Position numbers and translations under genes: made by a program. Source: Bradyrhizobium sp. 199 (GTDB lineage: Bacteria > Pseudomonadota > Alphaproteobacteria > Rhizobiales > Xanthobacteraceae). From it: a DNA stretch of 64,000 nucleotides. The notes under the pieces were generated by a model. That model was not told the origin of the DNA. It ran no database searches and was given only the letters and a program-made list of their open reading frames with translations. How positions within the stretch are numbered: position 1 is the first letter of the stretch; each line of letters begins with the position of its first letter. Of the stretch, positions 1-7,929 are shown piece after piece. The stretch is from the NCBI RefSeq assembly GCF_023073355.1, contig NZ_JADPJI010000002.1:1364001-1428000 (forward strand), in the 5' to 3' direction.

Positions 1-438
1 CTTTTCAGTGGCGGCAGCGGGCACCGATACGGCTGAAGGGGCAGGGGCCGCCGGCAAATTCTCCGGCGTGACCTCGGCGACGTCGGACGTTTCGAACTGG
101 AGGCCGAACTTCACGGACGGGTCGAGGAAGCTCTTGATGGCGCTGAACGGCACCACCAGTCGCTCCGGAATGCCGCCGAACGACAGGCCGACCTCGAAGC
201 GGTCTTCGAGCACGGTCAGATCCCAGAACTGGTGCTGCAGGATGATCGTCATCTCTTCCGGATATTGCGCGAGCAGCCGCGGCGAGATCTTCACGCCCTC
301 GGCCTTCGACACGAAGGTGATGAAGAAATGGTGCTCGCCCGGCAGGCCCTGGGCCGCGGCATCGGTCAAAACCTTCCGGAGCACGCCGCGCAGCGCGTCG
401 CGGGCCAGCACATCGTATCGGATATGATCGGTCGCCAT
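1..438 (-). CDS. sspB: SspB-family ClpXP adaptor (3' end cut by window edge)
   Basis: The frame is open for 146 codons from the ATG at 436-438 down to base 1, so the C-terminus lies outside the window. The protein starts MATDHIRYDVLARDALRGVL and contains the typical SspB core (GEHHFFITF near residue 30, LSFGGIPERLVVPF near residue 95), followed by a Pro/Ala-rich linker. SspB proteins bind ssrA-tagged substrates and deliver them to ClpXP through a C-terminal peptide, which is missing here because of truncation. The gene sits just downstream of ssrA on the same strand, so tag RNA and tag adaptor are neighbours. The family assignment is by sequence pattern from memory. Confidence 0.9.
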   Translation of the reverse strand, partial: MATDHIRYDVLARDALRGVLRKVLTDAAAQGLPGEHHFFITFVSKAEGVKISPRLLAQYPEEMTIILQHQFWDLTVLEDRFEVGLSFGGIPERLVVPFSAIKSFLDPSVKFGLQFETSDVAEVTPENLPAAPAPSAVSVPAAATEK

Positions 439-549
439 GGTGGTCCTGTTGCATCCCCGAAGCCGGACCGTGCCGGCCCGACTCGCCAAACCGCAATAGT
501 ACCGCGCCTGACGGGTCAGCAGGAGTCCCCGCCGGGGCAGAAATCAAGA

Positions 550-880
550 GTAAAGTGGAGGCTTCTGTTGCCAGGTGCCTCCGAACCCCGCCTAACGGAG
601 CTTAACCCGTTAGGACTTCAGAATGGTCTTTCAAACTGCGTTACGCAGCCTGAGCAACCGGAGCAAAGTTGTCGTTGGCAACTATTGCATAGCCCGATAA
701 CGGCGGAACAATACCGGGAAAAAGTTCGCCCTTTACGCCCTCGTCGATCCTATTTCGCCCCCGCCAAAACCCGCTTCTTGGGCATGCCCCGAGTGGGCTT
801 TGGTGGAGGCGCCGGGTACCGCCCCCGGGTCCGAATGGTTTATTGCGACGACCGTTTATTTCCATAGCCGGCGAACCGGC
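550..880 (-). ncRNA. ssrA: two-piece, circularly permuted tmRNA (sra)
   Basis: Reading the minus strand, an acceptor piece comes first (about 880 to 801). It ends in a T-arm (CCGGG/CCCGG stem, 7-nt loop) and CGCCTCC-ACCA with the CCA encoded. After an excised spacer (about 800-763) the coding piece starts with GGGGGCG at 762-756, which pairs with CGCCTCC to rebuild a 7-bp acceptor stem. The coding piece carries the tag frame at 679-641. Placing its 3' end near 550 gives about 213 nt, the size I recall for the Bradyrhizobium japonicum sra RNA. tmRNA with SmpB rescues stalled ribosomes and tags the peptides for proteolysis. The 5' end of the acceptor piece and the 3' end of the coding piece are estimates. 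Confidence 0.93.
641..679 (-). other. tmRNA tag-peptide reading frame
   Basis: The resume codon GCC at 679-677 opens a 12-codon frame encoding ANDNFAPVAQAA and stops with TAA at 643-641. The AND(N) start and the hydrophobic Ala-Ala end are diagnostic of alphaproteobacterial SsrA tags. The end is the ClpX signal and the inner part is the region normally bound by SspB, encoded next door. Confidence 0.95.
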
Positions 881-915
881 ATCCCCAATATAGGGGGTAA
901 AGGTTTCGAAAAACA
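881..915 (-). promoter_or_regulatory. putative ssrA promoter
   Basis: On the minus strand a TATATT hexamer lies at 892-887, about 7 nt before the estimated start of the acceptor RNA near 880. The -35 region (a T-rich TGTTTT-like stretch about 17 nt upstream) is a poor match. The -10 is seen in the sequence; the transcription start is inferred. Confidence 0.4.
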
Positions 916-1059
916 GAGGTTTCGCGTGCGTTCGGCGCGTTTCCCTTTGGATAGGTTCCGGACTGTCTTAGCCGCGGCGTGCCCCCTGTTCTAAGCTCCT
1001 GAGATGTCCTCGGATTCAGTGCTGGCCGGCCAAGAACGAGATCAAGAGCCGGCTCCCGT

Positions 1060-1610
1060 CACGGCACCGCCGGGCCCGGGCTGCGCTGTTCCTGGCGTTC
1101 GCCCGGATGTCGCTGGCCGGTTTCGGCGGCGTGCTGGTGTTTGCCCGGCGCGCCGTCATCGAGCAGCACCGCTGGATTACCGCGCACGAGTTCAACGAGA
1201 CCCTTCGCGCTTTGCCATTTCCTGCCGGGGCCCAACATCGTCAATCTGTCGATGGTGTTCGGCGCGCAACTGCGCGGGATCGCCGGGGGAGTTGCCGCCT
1301 TTGCCGGCCTGCTGCTGCCGGCGACATTGATCATGACCGTGCTCGCGATCATCTACGCCCGGTTCGGCGAACTGGAGCTGCTGCGCCGCAGCCTCGCCGG
1401 CACTCCTGCGCGGCGGTAGGCCTGTTGATCGCGGTGGTCTTCCGCCTGATGACCCCGCTGTTGAAGCGGATGGACGCGGTCGCGCTCGCCTGATGCTCGG
1501 CGTGTTGCAGCTATCGGCGTGTTCCGTCTGCCGCTCCAGGCGGTGCTGCTGGTCGCGATCCCATGAGTATCGGCGCTACTTATTTTCTGCGACGGAAAGT
1601 AGCAGCATGA
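1060..1610 (+). pseudogene. chromate transporter, N-terminal CHR unit, frameshifted
   Basis: Pieces of a CHR domain appear in alternating frames. SLAGFGGVLVFARRAVIEQH runs from 1107 in one frame. From about 1205 it continues in another as FALCHFLPGPNIVNLSMVFG. Near 1410 it returns to the first frame (VGLLIAVVFRLMTPLLKRMD). The last part (FRLPLQAVLLVAIP, then MSIGATYFLRRKVAA) is interrupted by another shift at about 1562. At least four shifts are needed to read it through. The intact family pumps chromate or sulfate-like anions, and short CHR proteins work as pairs. The rebuilt stop codon (TGA 1608-1610) overlaps the next start as ATGA. Several independent lesions argue for decay rather than a single sequencing error. 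Confidence 0.8.
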
Positions 1611-2136
1611 ACGCCGAGAACCCGATCTGGCTGCTGATCTCCACCTCCGGCCTGATGTCGCTGTTCGCGGTCGGCGGCGCCGCGGCTGCGGTGCCGGAGA
1701 TGCACCGCATCGCGGTCGAGGTGCATCACTGGATGGGTGAGAAGCAGTTCACCGACGCCTATGCGATCGCGCAGCTCTCGCCAGGTCCGAACGTGCTTAT
1801 CGTGACGCTCATCGGCTATGCCGTCGCCGGAATCCGAGGCGCGATGGCGGCGACGCTGGCGATGTGCCTGCCCACCGCGCTGCTTGCCTATTATGTCACC
1901 CGGCTCCTGAACCGGCCGAGCCAATCGCGCTGGCCTGGGCTGATCCAGGCTGCACTGGTTCCGCTCTCGATCGGCTTGATGGCGGCGAGCGCCCTGATCC
2001 TCGCCCAGTCGACCGATCGCGCAATTGTTGCAGTGCTTCTGACCGCGACGGTTGCAGTGGTCGCATCCATCTCGCGCACCATCCGCTGTCGCTTTTGCTC
2101 GCCGGGGGCCTTTTGGGTTTCGCTGGCATTGTGTAA
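1607..2136 (+). pseudogene. chromate transporter, C-terminal CHR unit, frameshifted near its end
   Basis: The ATG at 1607 opens a second CHR domain with the expected LISTSGLMSLFAVGGAAAAV start and the LSPGPN motif near residue 65. It stays in one frame for about 160 residues. Near 2085 the sense sequence moves to another frame, where HPLSLLLAGGLLGFAGIV ends at TAA 2134-2136; the unshifted frame runs on to 2149 with a non-native tail. Only one clear lesion is seen here, so a protein with an altered C-terminus could still be made. Its partner unit upstream is badly broken, so function as a pair is unlikely. Confidence 0.7.
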
Positions 2137-2230
2137 TGAAAATCGCTAGGCAGTGGGCCGGGCGGGGGATCCAATTCCAGCCGATAGAACAACAGTGCGC
2201 GTGACTTAAAGAGTCGCGGAGGAGACAGGC

Positions 2231-2992
2231 ATGGCCGATACGATGGGCCACTCGGCGACAGCCAACCGAAACACCTCGGTGGTGATCAGCTTTTGTCTGC
2301 TGGCCATAGCGCCGCAGATTTTCGAATTCATCTGGTCGTTTGGGACGATGTTTGGCTGGGGCGCCGGACGCGGCCCGGCCGCCGTCGTGATCGGCCACGG
2401 TACGGCGCTGCTCGCGGGCGGGCCCGGCGCCTTGCTCGGGGCGGTTGGCGGTGACACCAAGAAGGCGTCATCCGATGTGCTGCTGGCGCTGATCTATTCC
2501 TATCCGATCTTTGCGGTGGCGATTCTCACGATCTTCATGACGATCAGGTCGGCGCAGGATTATGTCGGCGGGATCGCGCTGCTGGCGCTCGCCTTGTTCG
2601 CACTGTGGGCTTCCAGCGATTTGCAGGGGATGCGCGGCTTCTCCTTTGGCGCCGGCACGGCGCCGCGGATGTTTGGCGGGCTGCTCGTCGCACTTGGCGC
2701 TGGCATCGCGTTGACGGGACTGCTGACCGATGGCCCGGCGATGGCGCACTATGCCTGGCGCGGGCCGCTGTTCGTGATGGCCTCGATTGTTTTCTTCGCT
2801 CTGGCAATTCGTCCGCTTGGGGTGGTGGTTACGGCGTTCGCGAGCTTCATGATCGCGGCGATGGGCACGCATGAGACACGCTGGGTCGAAGCGGTCATCG
2901 TCGGTGCCTGCCTGACGCTCGGTTGCGCGCTGCTCTTCCCCTACGTGCTCGGCCTGCCGATGCCGATGTTCCCGCGCTTCTTGGTTCAGTGA
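2231..2992 (+). CDS. tctB: tripartite tricarboxylate transporter small membrane subunit, N-terminally extended
   Basis: This 253-residue protein belongs to the TctB (DUF1468) family, the small membrane subunit that pairs with TctA to import carboxylates delivered by a periplasmic TctC/Bug protein. The TctB core occupies roughly residues 85-253, with four hydrophobic segments. About 80-95 residues precede it, including a hydrophobic segment near residues 16-38 and a Gly/Ala-rich stretch. The usual family length is about 150. A strong GGAGGAG ribosome site precedes the ATG at 2231, which supports the long start. The stop lies 7 nt before the tctA start, so the two are co-transcribed. The role of the extension is unknown. 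Confidence 0.8.
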   Translation: MADTMGHSATANRNTSVVISFCLLAIAPQIFEFIWSFGTMFGWGAGRGPAAVVIGHGTALLAGGPGALLGAVGGDTKKASSDVLLALIYSYPIFAVAILTIFMTIRSAQDYVGGIALLALALFALWASSDLQGMRGFSFGAGTAPRMFGGLLVALGAGIALTGLLTDGPAMAHYAWRGPLFVMASIVFFALAIRPLGVVVTAFASFMIAAMGTHETRWVEAVIVGACLTLGCALLFPYVLGLPMPMFPRFLVQ

Positions 2993-2999
2993 GGGTGTG

Positions 3000-4565
3000 A
3001 TGTTTGATATCTTCCACAATCTGGGCCTCGGTTTCGGTGTCGTGTTCCAGATCTCGTGGTGGTCACCCTGGTGGCTCTACGGCGCGTCGCTACCGATCTC
3101 GATCAATATTCTCATGTGCCTGATTGGCGCATTGGTCGGCACGCTGGTCGGCGTGCTGCCCGGTATCGGCACCGTCGCAACGGTGGCGATGCTCCTGCCG
3201 ATCACGTTCGGATTGCCGCCGATTGGGGCGCTGATCATGCTCGCCGGCATCTATTACGGTGCCCAGTACGGCGGTTCGACCACCTCGATCCTGGTCAATA
3301 TTCCCGGTGAGGCGACATCGGTCGTCACCGCCATCGACGGTCACCAGATGGCAAAGCAGGGCCGTGCCGGCCCGGCGCTGGCGATCGCGGCGATCGGCTC
3401 GTTCTTCGCCGGCTGCGTCGCGACCGTGCTGATCGCCGTGCTCGGTGCGCCGCTGACCAAGCTGGCGCTGGCGTTCGGTCCAGCCGAATATTTCTCGCTG
3501 ATGGTGCTCGGCCTGATCTTCGCGGTGGTGCTGGCCAAGGGCTCGGTGCTGAAAGCGATCGCGATGATCGTGTTCGGCCTGATGCTTTCGATGGTCGGCT
3601 CCGACATCGAGACTGGCGCCTCGCGCATGGCGTTCAACATTCCGGAGCTCGCCGACGGTCTAGGCTTTGCGACAGTGGCGATGGGCGTGTTTGGTTTCGC
3701 CGAGATCATCCGCAATCTCGACGCCGGCGCCGAGATGAACCGCGACCTCGTGCAGCAGAAGATCACCGGCCTGATGCCGACCAGGAAGGATCTGATCGAC
3801 TCGGCGCCTGCGATCCTGCGCGGCACCGTGCTCGGCTCGATCCTCGGTATCCTGCCGGGTGGCGGCGCTGTCATTGCGTCCTTTGCATCCTACACGCTCG
3901 AGAAGAAGATCGCCAAGAACCCGTCGCGGTTCGGCCGCGGTGCGATCGAGGGCGTGGCGGCGCCTGAAAGCGCCAACAACGCTGCGGCGCAGACCTCCTT
4001 CATCCCGCTGCTGACGCTCGGCATTCCGCCGAACGCGGTGATGGCGCTGATGGTGGGCGCGATGACCATCCACGGCATCGTGCCGGGTCCGCAGGTGATG
4101 CAGAAGCAGCCGGAACTGGTCTGGGGCATGATTGCCTCGATGTGGATCGGCAATCTGATGCTGATCATCATCAACCTGCCGCTGGTCGGAATCTGGGTGC
4201 GGCTGTTGCGCGTTCCGTACCGGCTGATGTTCCCATCGATCGTGATCTTCTGTGCGATCGGCATCTACTCGGTGAACAACGCGCCGGTCGACGTCATCCT
4301 CGCAGGCGTGTTCGGTCTGGTCGGATACTGGCTGATCAAGCACGATTTCGAGCCGGCGCCGCTGTTGCTCGGCATGGTGCTCGGACCGCTGATGGAAGAG
4401 AACTTGCGCCGTGCGCTGCTGATCTCGCGCGGCGACTGGAGCGTATTCCTGACGCGTCCGCTGTCGGCCGTGCTGCTGGCGATTGCGGCCTTCCTCCTGG
4501 TGCTCACGGTGCTGCCCGCGCTGCGTGCCAAGCGCGACGAGGTGTTCACTGAATCCGAGAACTGA
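3000..4565 (+). CDS. tctA: tripartite tricarboxylate transporter large permease
   Basis: The 521-residue protein has the TctA fold, with about 12 hydrophobic segments. It carries family motifs such as GVLPGIGTVATVAMLLP near residue 55, YYGAQYGGSTTSILVNIPGE near residue 90 and PGGGAVIASF near residue 285. TctA forms the transport channel of the three-part solute uptake system. The start is taken at ATG 3000 with the GAGGG ribosome site of the tctB end just upstream; a GTG directly before it (2997) is the alternative. A strong terminator follows at 4659, separating tctBA from the binding-protein gene. Confidence 0.93.
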   Translation: MFDIFHNLGLGFGVVFQISWWSPWWLYGASLPISINILMCLIGALVGTLVGVLPGIGTVATVAMLLPITFGLPPIGALIMLAGIYYGAQYGGSTTSILVNIPGEATSVVTAIDGHQMAKQGRAGPALAIAAIGSFFAGCVATVLIAVLGAPLTKLALAFGPAEYFSLMVLGLIFAVVLAKGSVLKAIAMIVFGLMLSMVGSDIETGASRMAFNIPELADGLGFATVAMGVFGFAEIIRNLDAGAEMNRDLVQQKITGLMPTRKDLIDSAPAILRGTVLGSILGILPGGGAVIASFASYTLEKKIAKNPSRFGRGAIEGVAAPESANNAAAQTSFIPLLTLGIPPNAVMALMVGAMTIHGIVPGPQVMQKQPELVWGMIASMWIGNLMLIIINLPLVGIWVRLLRVPYRLMFPSIVIFCAIGIYSVNNAPVDVILAGVFGLVGYWLIKHDFEPAPLLLGMVLGPLMEENLRRALLISRGDWSVFLTRPLSAVLLAIAAFLLVLTVLPALRAKRDEVFTESEN

Positions 4566-4658
4566 GCGCCACCGCTCCTGCGTCGCCGCCGCGCTCCTGC
4601 GTCGGCGCGCCGCATTCGGAAGTCGAATCGACTTGCGTGACGGCTTCGTGAAATGAAC

Positions 4659-4690
4659 ATGCCGGCCTTTGGGCCGGCATTTTTGTTTGT
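4659..4690 (+). terminator. Rho-independent terminator after tctA
   Basis: A perfect 9-bp stem (ATGCCGGCC at 4659-4667 with GGCCGGCAT at 4672-4680) has a 4-nt loop and is followed by TTTTTGTTTG. It lies 94 bases after the tctA stop and 43 bases before tctC. Confidence 0.9.
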
Positions 4691-4732
4691 GTCCGGTTTG
4701 TTTGTATCCAAGGGACCAACACGGGGATCGAG

Positions 4733-5713
4733 ATGACCTTTATTCGCGCGCTCACGGGCGCATGTGCCGCAGCGCTCACCTCGCTGTGCACCTTCATCGC
4801 GCCGGCCGAGGCGCAGACCTATCCGACGCGCAGCATCACCATGGTCGTGCCATTTGCGGCCGGCGGCCCGACCGACGTCGTCGCGCGTATCGTCACCGCG
4901 CACATGGCGCAGACGCTCGGACAGAGCATCATCATCGAGAACGTGGTCGGCGCCGGCGGCACCACCGCGACTACGCGCGCCGCGCGCGCGGCCAATGACG
5001 GCTACACGCTCATCACCGGGCATATGGGCACGCATGCCGCCTCCGTGCCCCTCTATCCGAAGCTTGCCTATCATCCCGAGAAGGACTTCGAGCCGATCGC
5101 GCTGCTCGCGGGCACGCCGATCCTGATCCTGGCGCGCAAGGACTTTCCGCCGAAGGACCTGAAGGAGTTCGTTGCCTATGTGAAGGCAAATTCCGAGAAG
5201 GTGAACGCTGCGCATGCCGGCGTCGGCTCGGTCTCGCACGTCTCCTGTGAGCTCTTGCACTCGATCCTCGACGTCAAGCCGGTCGGCGTGCCCTTCAACG
5301 GCACGGGCCCCGCCATGAACGCGCTGGTGGCCGGGCAGGTCGACTACATGTGCGACCAAATCGTCAACGCCGTGCCGCAGATCAATGCCGGCACCATCAA
5401 GGCCTATGCGATCGCGACGCCAGAGCGCAATCCGTCGCTGCCGAACGTGCCGACAACAGCGGAAGCCGGTCTGCCGAAATTCCAAGCCCAGGCCTGGAAT
5501 GCGATGTTCGCGCCCAAGGGAACTTCGGCTGCGATCGTGGCCAGCCTGAACGCTGCGGCCAGCAAGGCGCTCGACGACGAGACCGTGCGCAAGCGCCTGC
5601 TCGAGCTCGGCAGCGTCATCCCGGGCCCTGCGGAGCGGACGCCGGAGGCGCTGGCCAGCCTCGTCAAGAACGAGATCGCGAAATGGACCCCGGTGCTCAA
5701 GCCGGCAACTTAG
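4733..5713 (+). CDS. tctC: Bug/TctC-family periplasmic solute-binding protein
   Basis: The 326-residue protein begins with a signal peptide (residues 1-27, cleavage after APAEA). It carries the Bug-family signature VPFAAGGPTDVVARI around residues 40-54 and the PFNGTGPAMNAL segment near residue 190. Bug proteins bind carboxylated or other small organic solutes in the periplasm and hand them to TctAB. The neighbouring tctBA makes that partnership likely, but a terminator lies between them, so expression can be separate. The substrate cannot be read from sequence. A paralogue with the same GTH and DFEP landmarks is at 41733. Confidence 0.9.
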   Translation: MTFIRALTGACAAALTSLCTFIAPAEAQTYPTRSITMVVPFAAGGPTDVVARIVTAHMAQTLGQSIIIENVVGAGGTTATTRAARAANDGYTLITGHMGTHAASVPLYPKLAYHPEKDFEPIALLAGTPILILARKDFPPKDLKEFVAYVKANSEKVNAAHAGVGSVSHVSCELLHSILDVKPVGVPFNGTGPAMNALVAGQVDYMCDQIVNAVPQINAGTIKAYAIATPERNPSLPNVPTTAEAGLPKFQAQAWNAMFAPKGTSAAIVASLNAAASKALDDETVRKRLLELGSVIPGPAERTPEALASLVKNEIAKWTPVLKPAT

Positions 5714-5736
5714 GCCATGCTATCAAGCCGGTAGGG

Positions 5737-5776
5737 CAAGGGGCGGGACGCCGGGTTCCGCCCCTTGTCGTTTGCG
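5737..5776 (+). terminator. terminator hairpin after tctC
   Basis: A perfect 10-bp stem (CAAGGGGCGG at 5737-5746 with CCGCCCCTTG at 5758-5767) and an 11-nt loop are followed by TCGTTTGCG. The stem is strong but the T-run is short. It lies 24 bases after the tctC stop. Confidence 0.7.
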
Positions 5777-5799
5777 CCGGGAGCGCTCACTTTTCCGGG

Positions 5800-5805
5800 T
5801 ATAAT
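5800..5805 (+). promoter_or_regulatory. possible -10 element upstream of thyA
   Basis: A perfect TATAAT lies 80 bases before the thyA ATG. I see no convincing -35 hexamer at 16-18 bp spacing, so the promoter call is weak. Confidence 0.25.
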
Positions 5806-5885
5806 CGGAGCGGACAGCGAATCGCCGCTGTTGCAGCGCGGGTGCGGCCGCTAAGTTTGCCGCCTCCCCAAAGGCCCAGTCGCAC

Positions 5886-6680
5886 ATGCACCAGTATCAG
5901 GACCTGCTCGAGCGGATTCTTTCAGACGGCGCCGAGAAGAACGATCGGACCGGCACCGGCACGCTCTCGGTGTTCGGGCATCAGATGCGCTTCAATCTGT
6001 CCGCCGGCTTCCCGATGCTGACGACCAAGCGGCTGCCGCTGAAGGCGATCGTGCATGAGCTGTTGTGGTTCCTGAAGGGCGACACCAACATCAAATATCT
6101 GCGCGACAACGGCGTCACCATCTGGGACGAGTGGGCGGACGCCAATGGCGATCTCGGTCCGGTCTACGGCCAGCAGTGGCGCTCCTGGCCGGCGCCCGAC
6201 GGCCGCAGCATCGACCAGATTGCGAACGTGGTCGATATGATCAAGCGCAATCCCGACTCGCGCCGCCTGATCGTCTCGGCGTGGAATCCGGCCGAGGTCG
6301 ACAAGATGGCGCTGCCGCCGTGCCATTGCCTGTTCCAGTTCTACGTCGCGGGCGGCAAGCTGTCCTGCCAACTCTATCAACGCTCGGCCGACGTCTTCCT
6401 CGGCGTGCCCTTCAACATCGCCTCCTACGCACTGCTGACGATGATGGTGGCGCAGGTCACCGGCCTGAAGCCCGGCGACTTCGTGCATTCGTTCGGCGAC
6501 ACCCATCTCTATTCCAACCATCTGGAGCAGGCAAAGCTCCAGCTCACCCGTGCGCCGCGTGCGCTGCCGGTGATGCGGATCAATCCGGACGTGGAAGACA
6601 TCTTCTCCTTCCGCTTCGAGGATTTCGAGCTCCTCGGCTACGACCCGCATCCGCACATCAAGGCGGAAGTCGCGGTCTAG
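5886..6680 (+). CDS. thyA: thymidylate synthase
   Basis: The 264-residue protein is the usual ThyA length. It has the catalytic Cys146 in [10 protein letters not shown], the folate/dUMP-binding RTGTGTLS near residue 21, and the [17 protein letters not shown] block. It converts dUMP to dTMP using methylene-tetrahydrofolate, giving dihydrofolate. A GNAT acetyltransferase and dfrA, which recycles dihydrofolate, follow on the same strand. Downstream it abuts a 100-bp repeat with two hairpins that may limit readthrough. Confidence 0.98.
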   Translation: MHQYQDLLERILSDGAEKNDRTGTGTLSVFGHQMRFNLSAGFPMLTTKRLPLKAIVHELLWFLKGDTNIKYLRDNGVTIWDEWADANGDLGPVYGQQWRSWPAPDGRSIDQIANVVDMIKRNPDSRRLIVSAWNPAEVDKMALPPCHCLFQFYVAGGKLSCQLYQRSADVFLGVPFNIASYALLTMMVAQVTGLKPGDFVHSFGDTHLYSNHLEQAKLQLTRAPRALPVMRINPDVEDIFSFRFEDFELLGYDPHPHIKAEVAV

Positions 6681-6780
6681 CGCATGACCCGGAAAAGTGT
6701 GCCGCGGTTCCGAAAAGATCATGCGCAAACAAAAGAGTGAAAGCGCGATGACCATTCAATTCAAAACGATCGCGCTTTAG
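6681..6780. repeat. 100-bp double-hairpin intergenic repeat, copy 1
   Basis: The element fills the whole space between the thyA stop and the next ATG. It has two palindromic halves. The first runs from GCATGACCCGGAAAAG to CCGAAAAGATCATGC. The second runs from AAAGCGCGATGACC to GATCGCGCTTT. A second copy with the same layout is at 56276-56375. The two copies share the outer arms and differ mainly in the loops, which suggests structural constraint. Confidence 0.85.
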
Positions 6781-7266
6781 ATGTCGCTCAATATCCGCCG
6801 CGCACGTCCCGGCGAAGCCGGGCTCGTTCTGGATTTCATCCGCGAGCTCGCCGAATACGAAAAGCTTTCGCATGAGGTCGAGGCGACCGAAGCTGACATC
6901 GCCGACGCGCTGTTCGGCGACAGGCCGCAACTCTATTGCGCGATCGCCGACTGGAACGGCGACGCCGTCGGCTTCGCGGTCTGGTTTAGGAATTTCTCCA
7001 CCTTCAGCGGCCGCCACGGCATCTATCTCGAGGATCTCTACGTGCGGCCGTCGCACCGGGGCAGGGGTCTCGGCAAGGCGCTGCTGGTCCATCTCGCGAA
7101 AGAATGCGTCGACAACGGCTGGGCGCGCTTGCAATGGGCGGTGCTCGACTGGAACGCGCCGTCGATCGCGTTCTACAAGTCGCTCGGCGCCGTGATGCTG
7201 GACGATTGGACGCTGTGCCGCGTCACCGGGCCGGCGCTGACGCAGCTTGCCGGGAGGGCACCCTGA
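6781..7266 (+). CDS. GNAT-family N-acetyltransferase, diamine acetyltransferase-like
   Basis: The 161-residue protein has the GNAT acetyl-CoA site RPSHRGRGLGKALL (residues 89-102) and the YLEDLYV strand before it. The start IRRARPGEAGLVLDFIRELA and the C-terminal WNAPSIAFYKSLGA resemble spermidine/diamine acetyltransferases (SAT1-like). The acceptor substrate is not certain. Its stop overlaps the dfrA start (TGATG), so the two are coupled in translation. The ATG follows the repeat directly and no clear ribosome site is visible. Confidence 0.85.
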   Translation: MSLNIRRARPGEAGLVLDFIRELAEYEKLSHEVEATEADIADALFGDRPQLYCAIADWNGDAVGFAVWFRNFSTFSGRHGIYLEDLYVRPSHRGRGLGKALLVHLAKECVDNGWARLQWAVLDWNAPSIAFYKSLGAVMLDDWTLCRVTGPALTQLAGRAP

Positions 7267-7778
7267 TGGAGATCGTCTTCGTCGTCGCGATCGCGGAAAA
7301 CGGCGTGATCGGCGCGGGCAACGCGATGCCGTGGCGATTGAAATCCGACATGGCTCGTTTCAAGGCGCTCACGATCGGCAAGCCCGTGATCATGGGCCGC
7401 AAGACGTTCGAATCGCTGCCCCGCCGTCCTCTGCCGGCCCGCACCAATATCGTGATCACGCGCGATGCGGACTATCGCGCCGCAGGTGCCATCGTCACGA
7501 CATCGGCGGCAGATGCGGATGCGGTTGCGCGCGGCGATGCCCTGCGGCGTTCGGTCACTGAGATCGCGGTGATCGGCGGTGCCGAGATCTTTCGGCAATG
7601 GGTCGATCGCGCCGATCGCCTCGAAATCACCGAGGTGCATGCCCGGCCGGAAGGCGACACCCATTTTGACATCGACAGGGCTAAATGGGACGAGGTCGCA
7701 CGTGTCCGCCATCCTGCCGGAGGCGACGACAGCGCCGATTTCTCCTATGTGACATATCGTCGGCGGCCCCGCCATTAA
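7266..7778 (+). CDS. dfrA: dihydrofolate reductase
   Basis: The 170-residue protein has the DHFR N-terminus (VVAIAENGVIGAGNAMPWRL), the Asp of LKSDMARFK that protonates the substrate, the NADPH-binding GRKTFESLP, and IGGAEIF near residue 105. It reduces dihydrofolate to tetrahydrofolate and so supports ThyA, encoded two genes upstream. The ATG overlaps the upstream stop by one base. The trivial name folA would serve equally. Confidence 0.96.
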   Translation: MEIVFVVAIAENGVIGAGNAMPWRLKSDMARFKALTIGKPVIMGRKTFESLPRRPLPARTNIVITRDADYRAAGAIVTTSAADADAVARGDALRRSVTEIAVIGGAEIFRQWVDRADRLEITEVHARPEGDTHFDIDRAKWDEVARVRHPAGGDDSADFSYVTYRRRPRH

Positions 7779-7929
7779 CCGCATTTGCCAATGTTAACAT
7801 TGACTTTTCTGTCCCCGGGCTTAGCTCGAAGGGCGGCTGAGGTTACGTTGTAAGGGACCGGCCTGTCCCCTATAAAGCCGGACCGGATAAAGCGGGCGGG
7901 GCAATTCCACCCGCCGAGGAGAGCGTCGA

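Noticed and set aside
641..865. 74-codon minus-strand frame ending in VANDNFAPVAQAA
   Set aside because: It runs through the acceptor and coding pieces of the tmRNA; only the last 12 codons are translated, as the tag.
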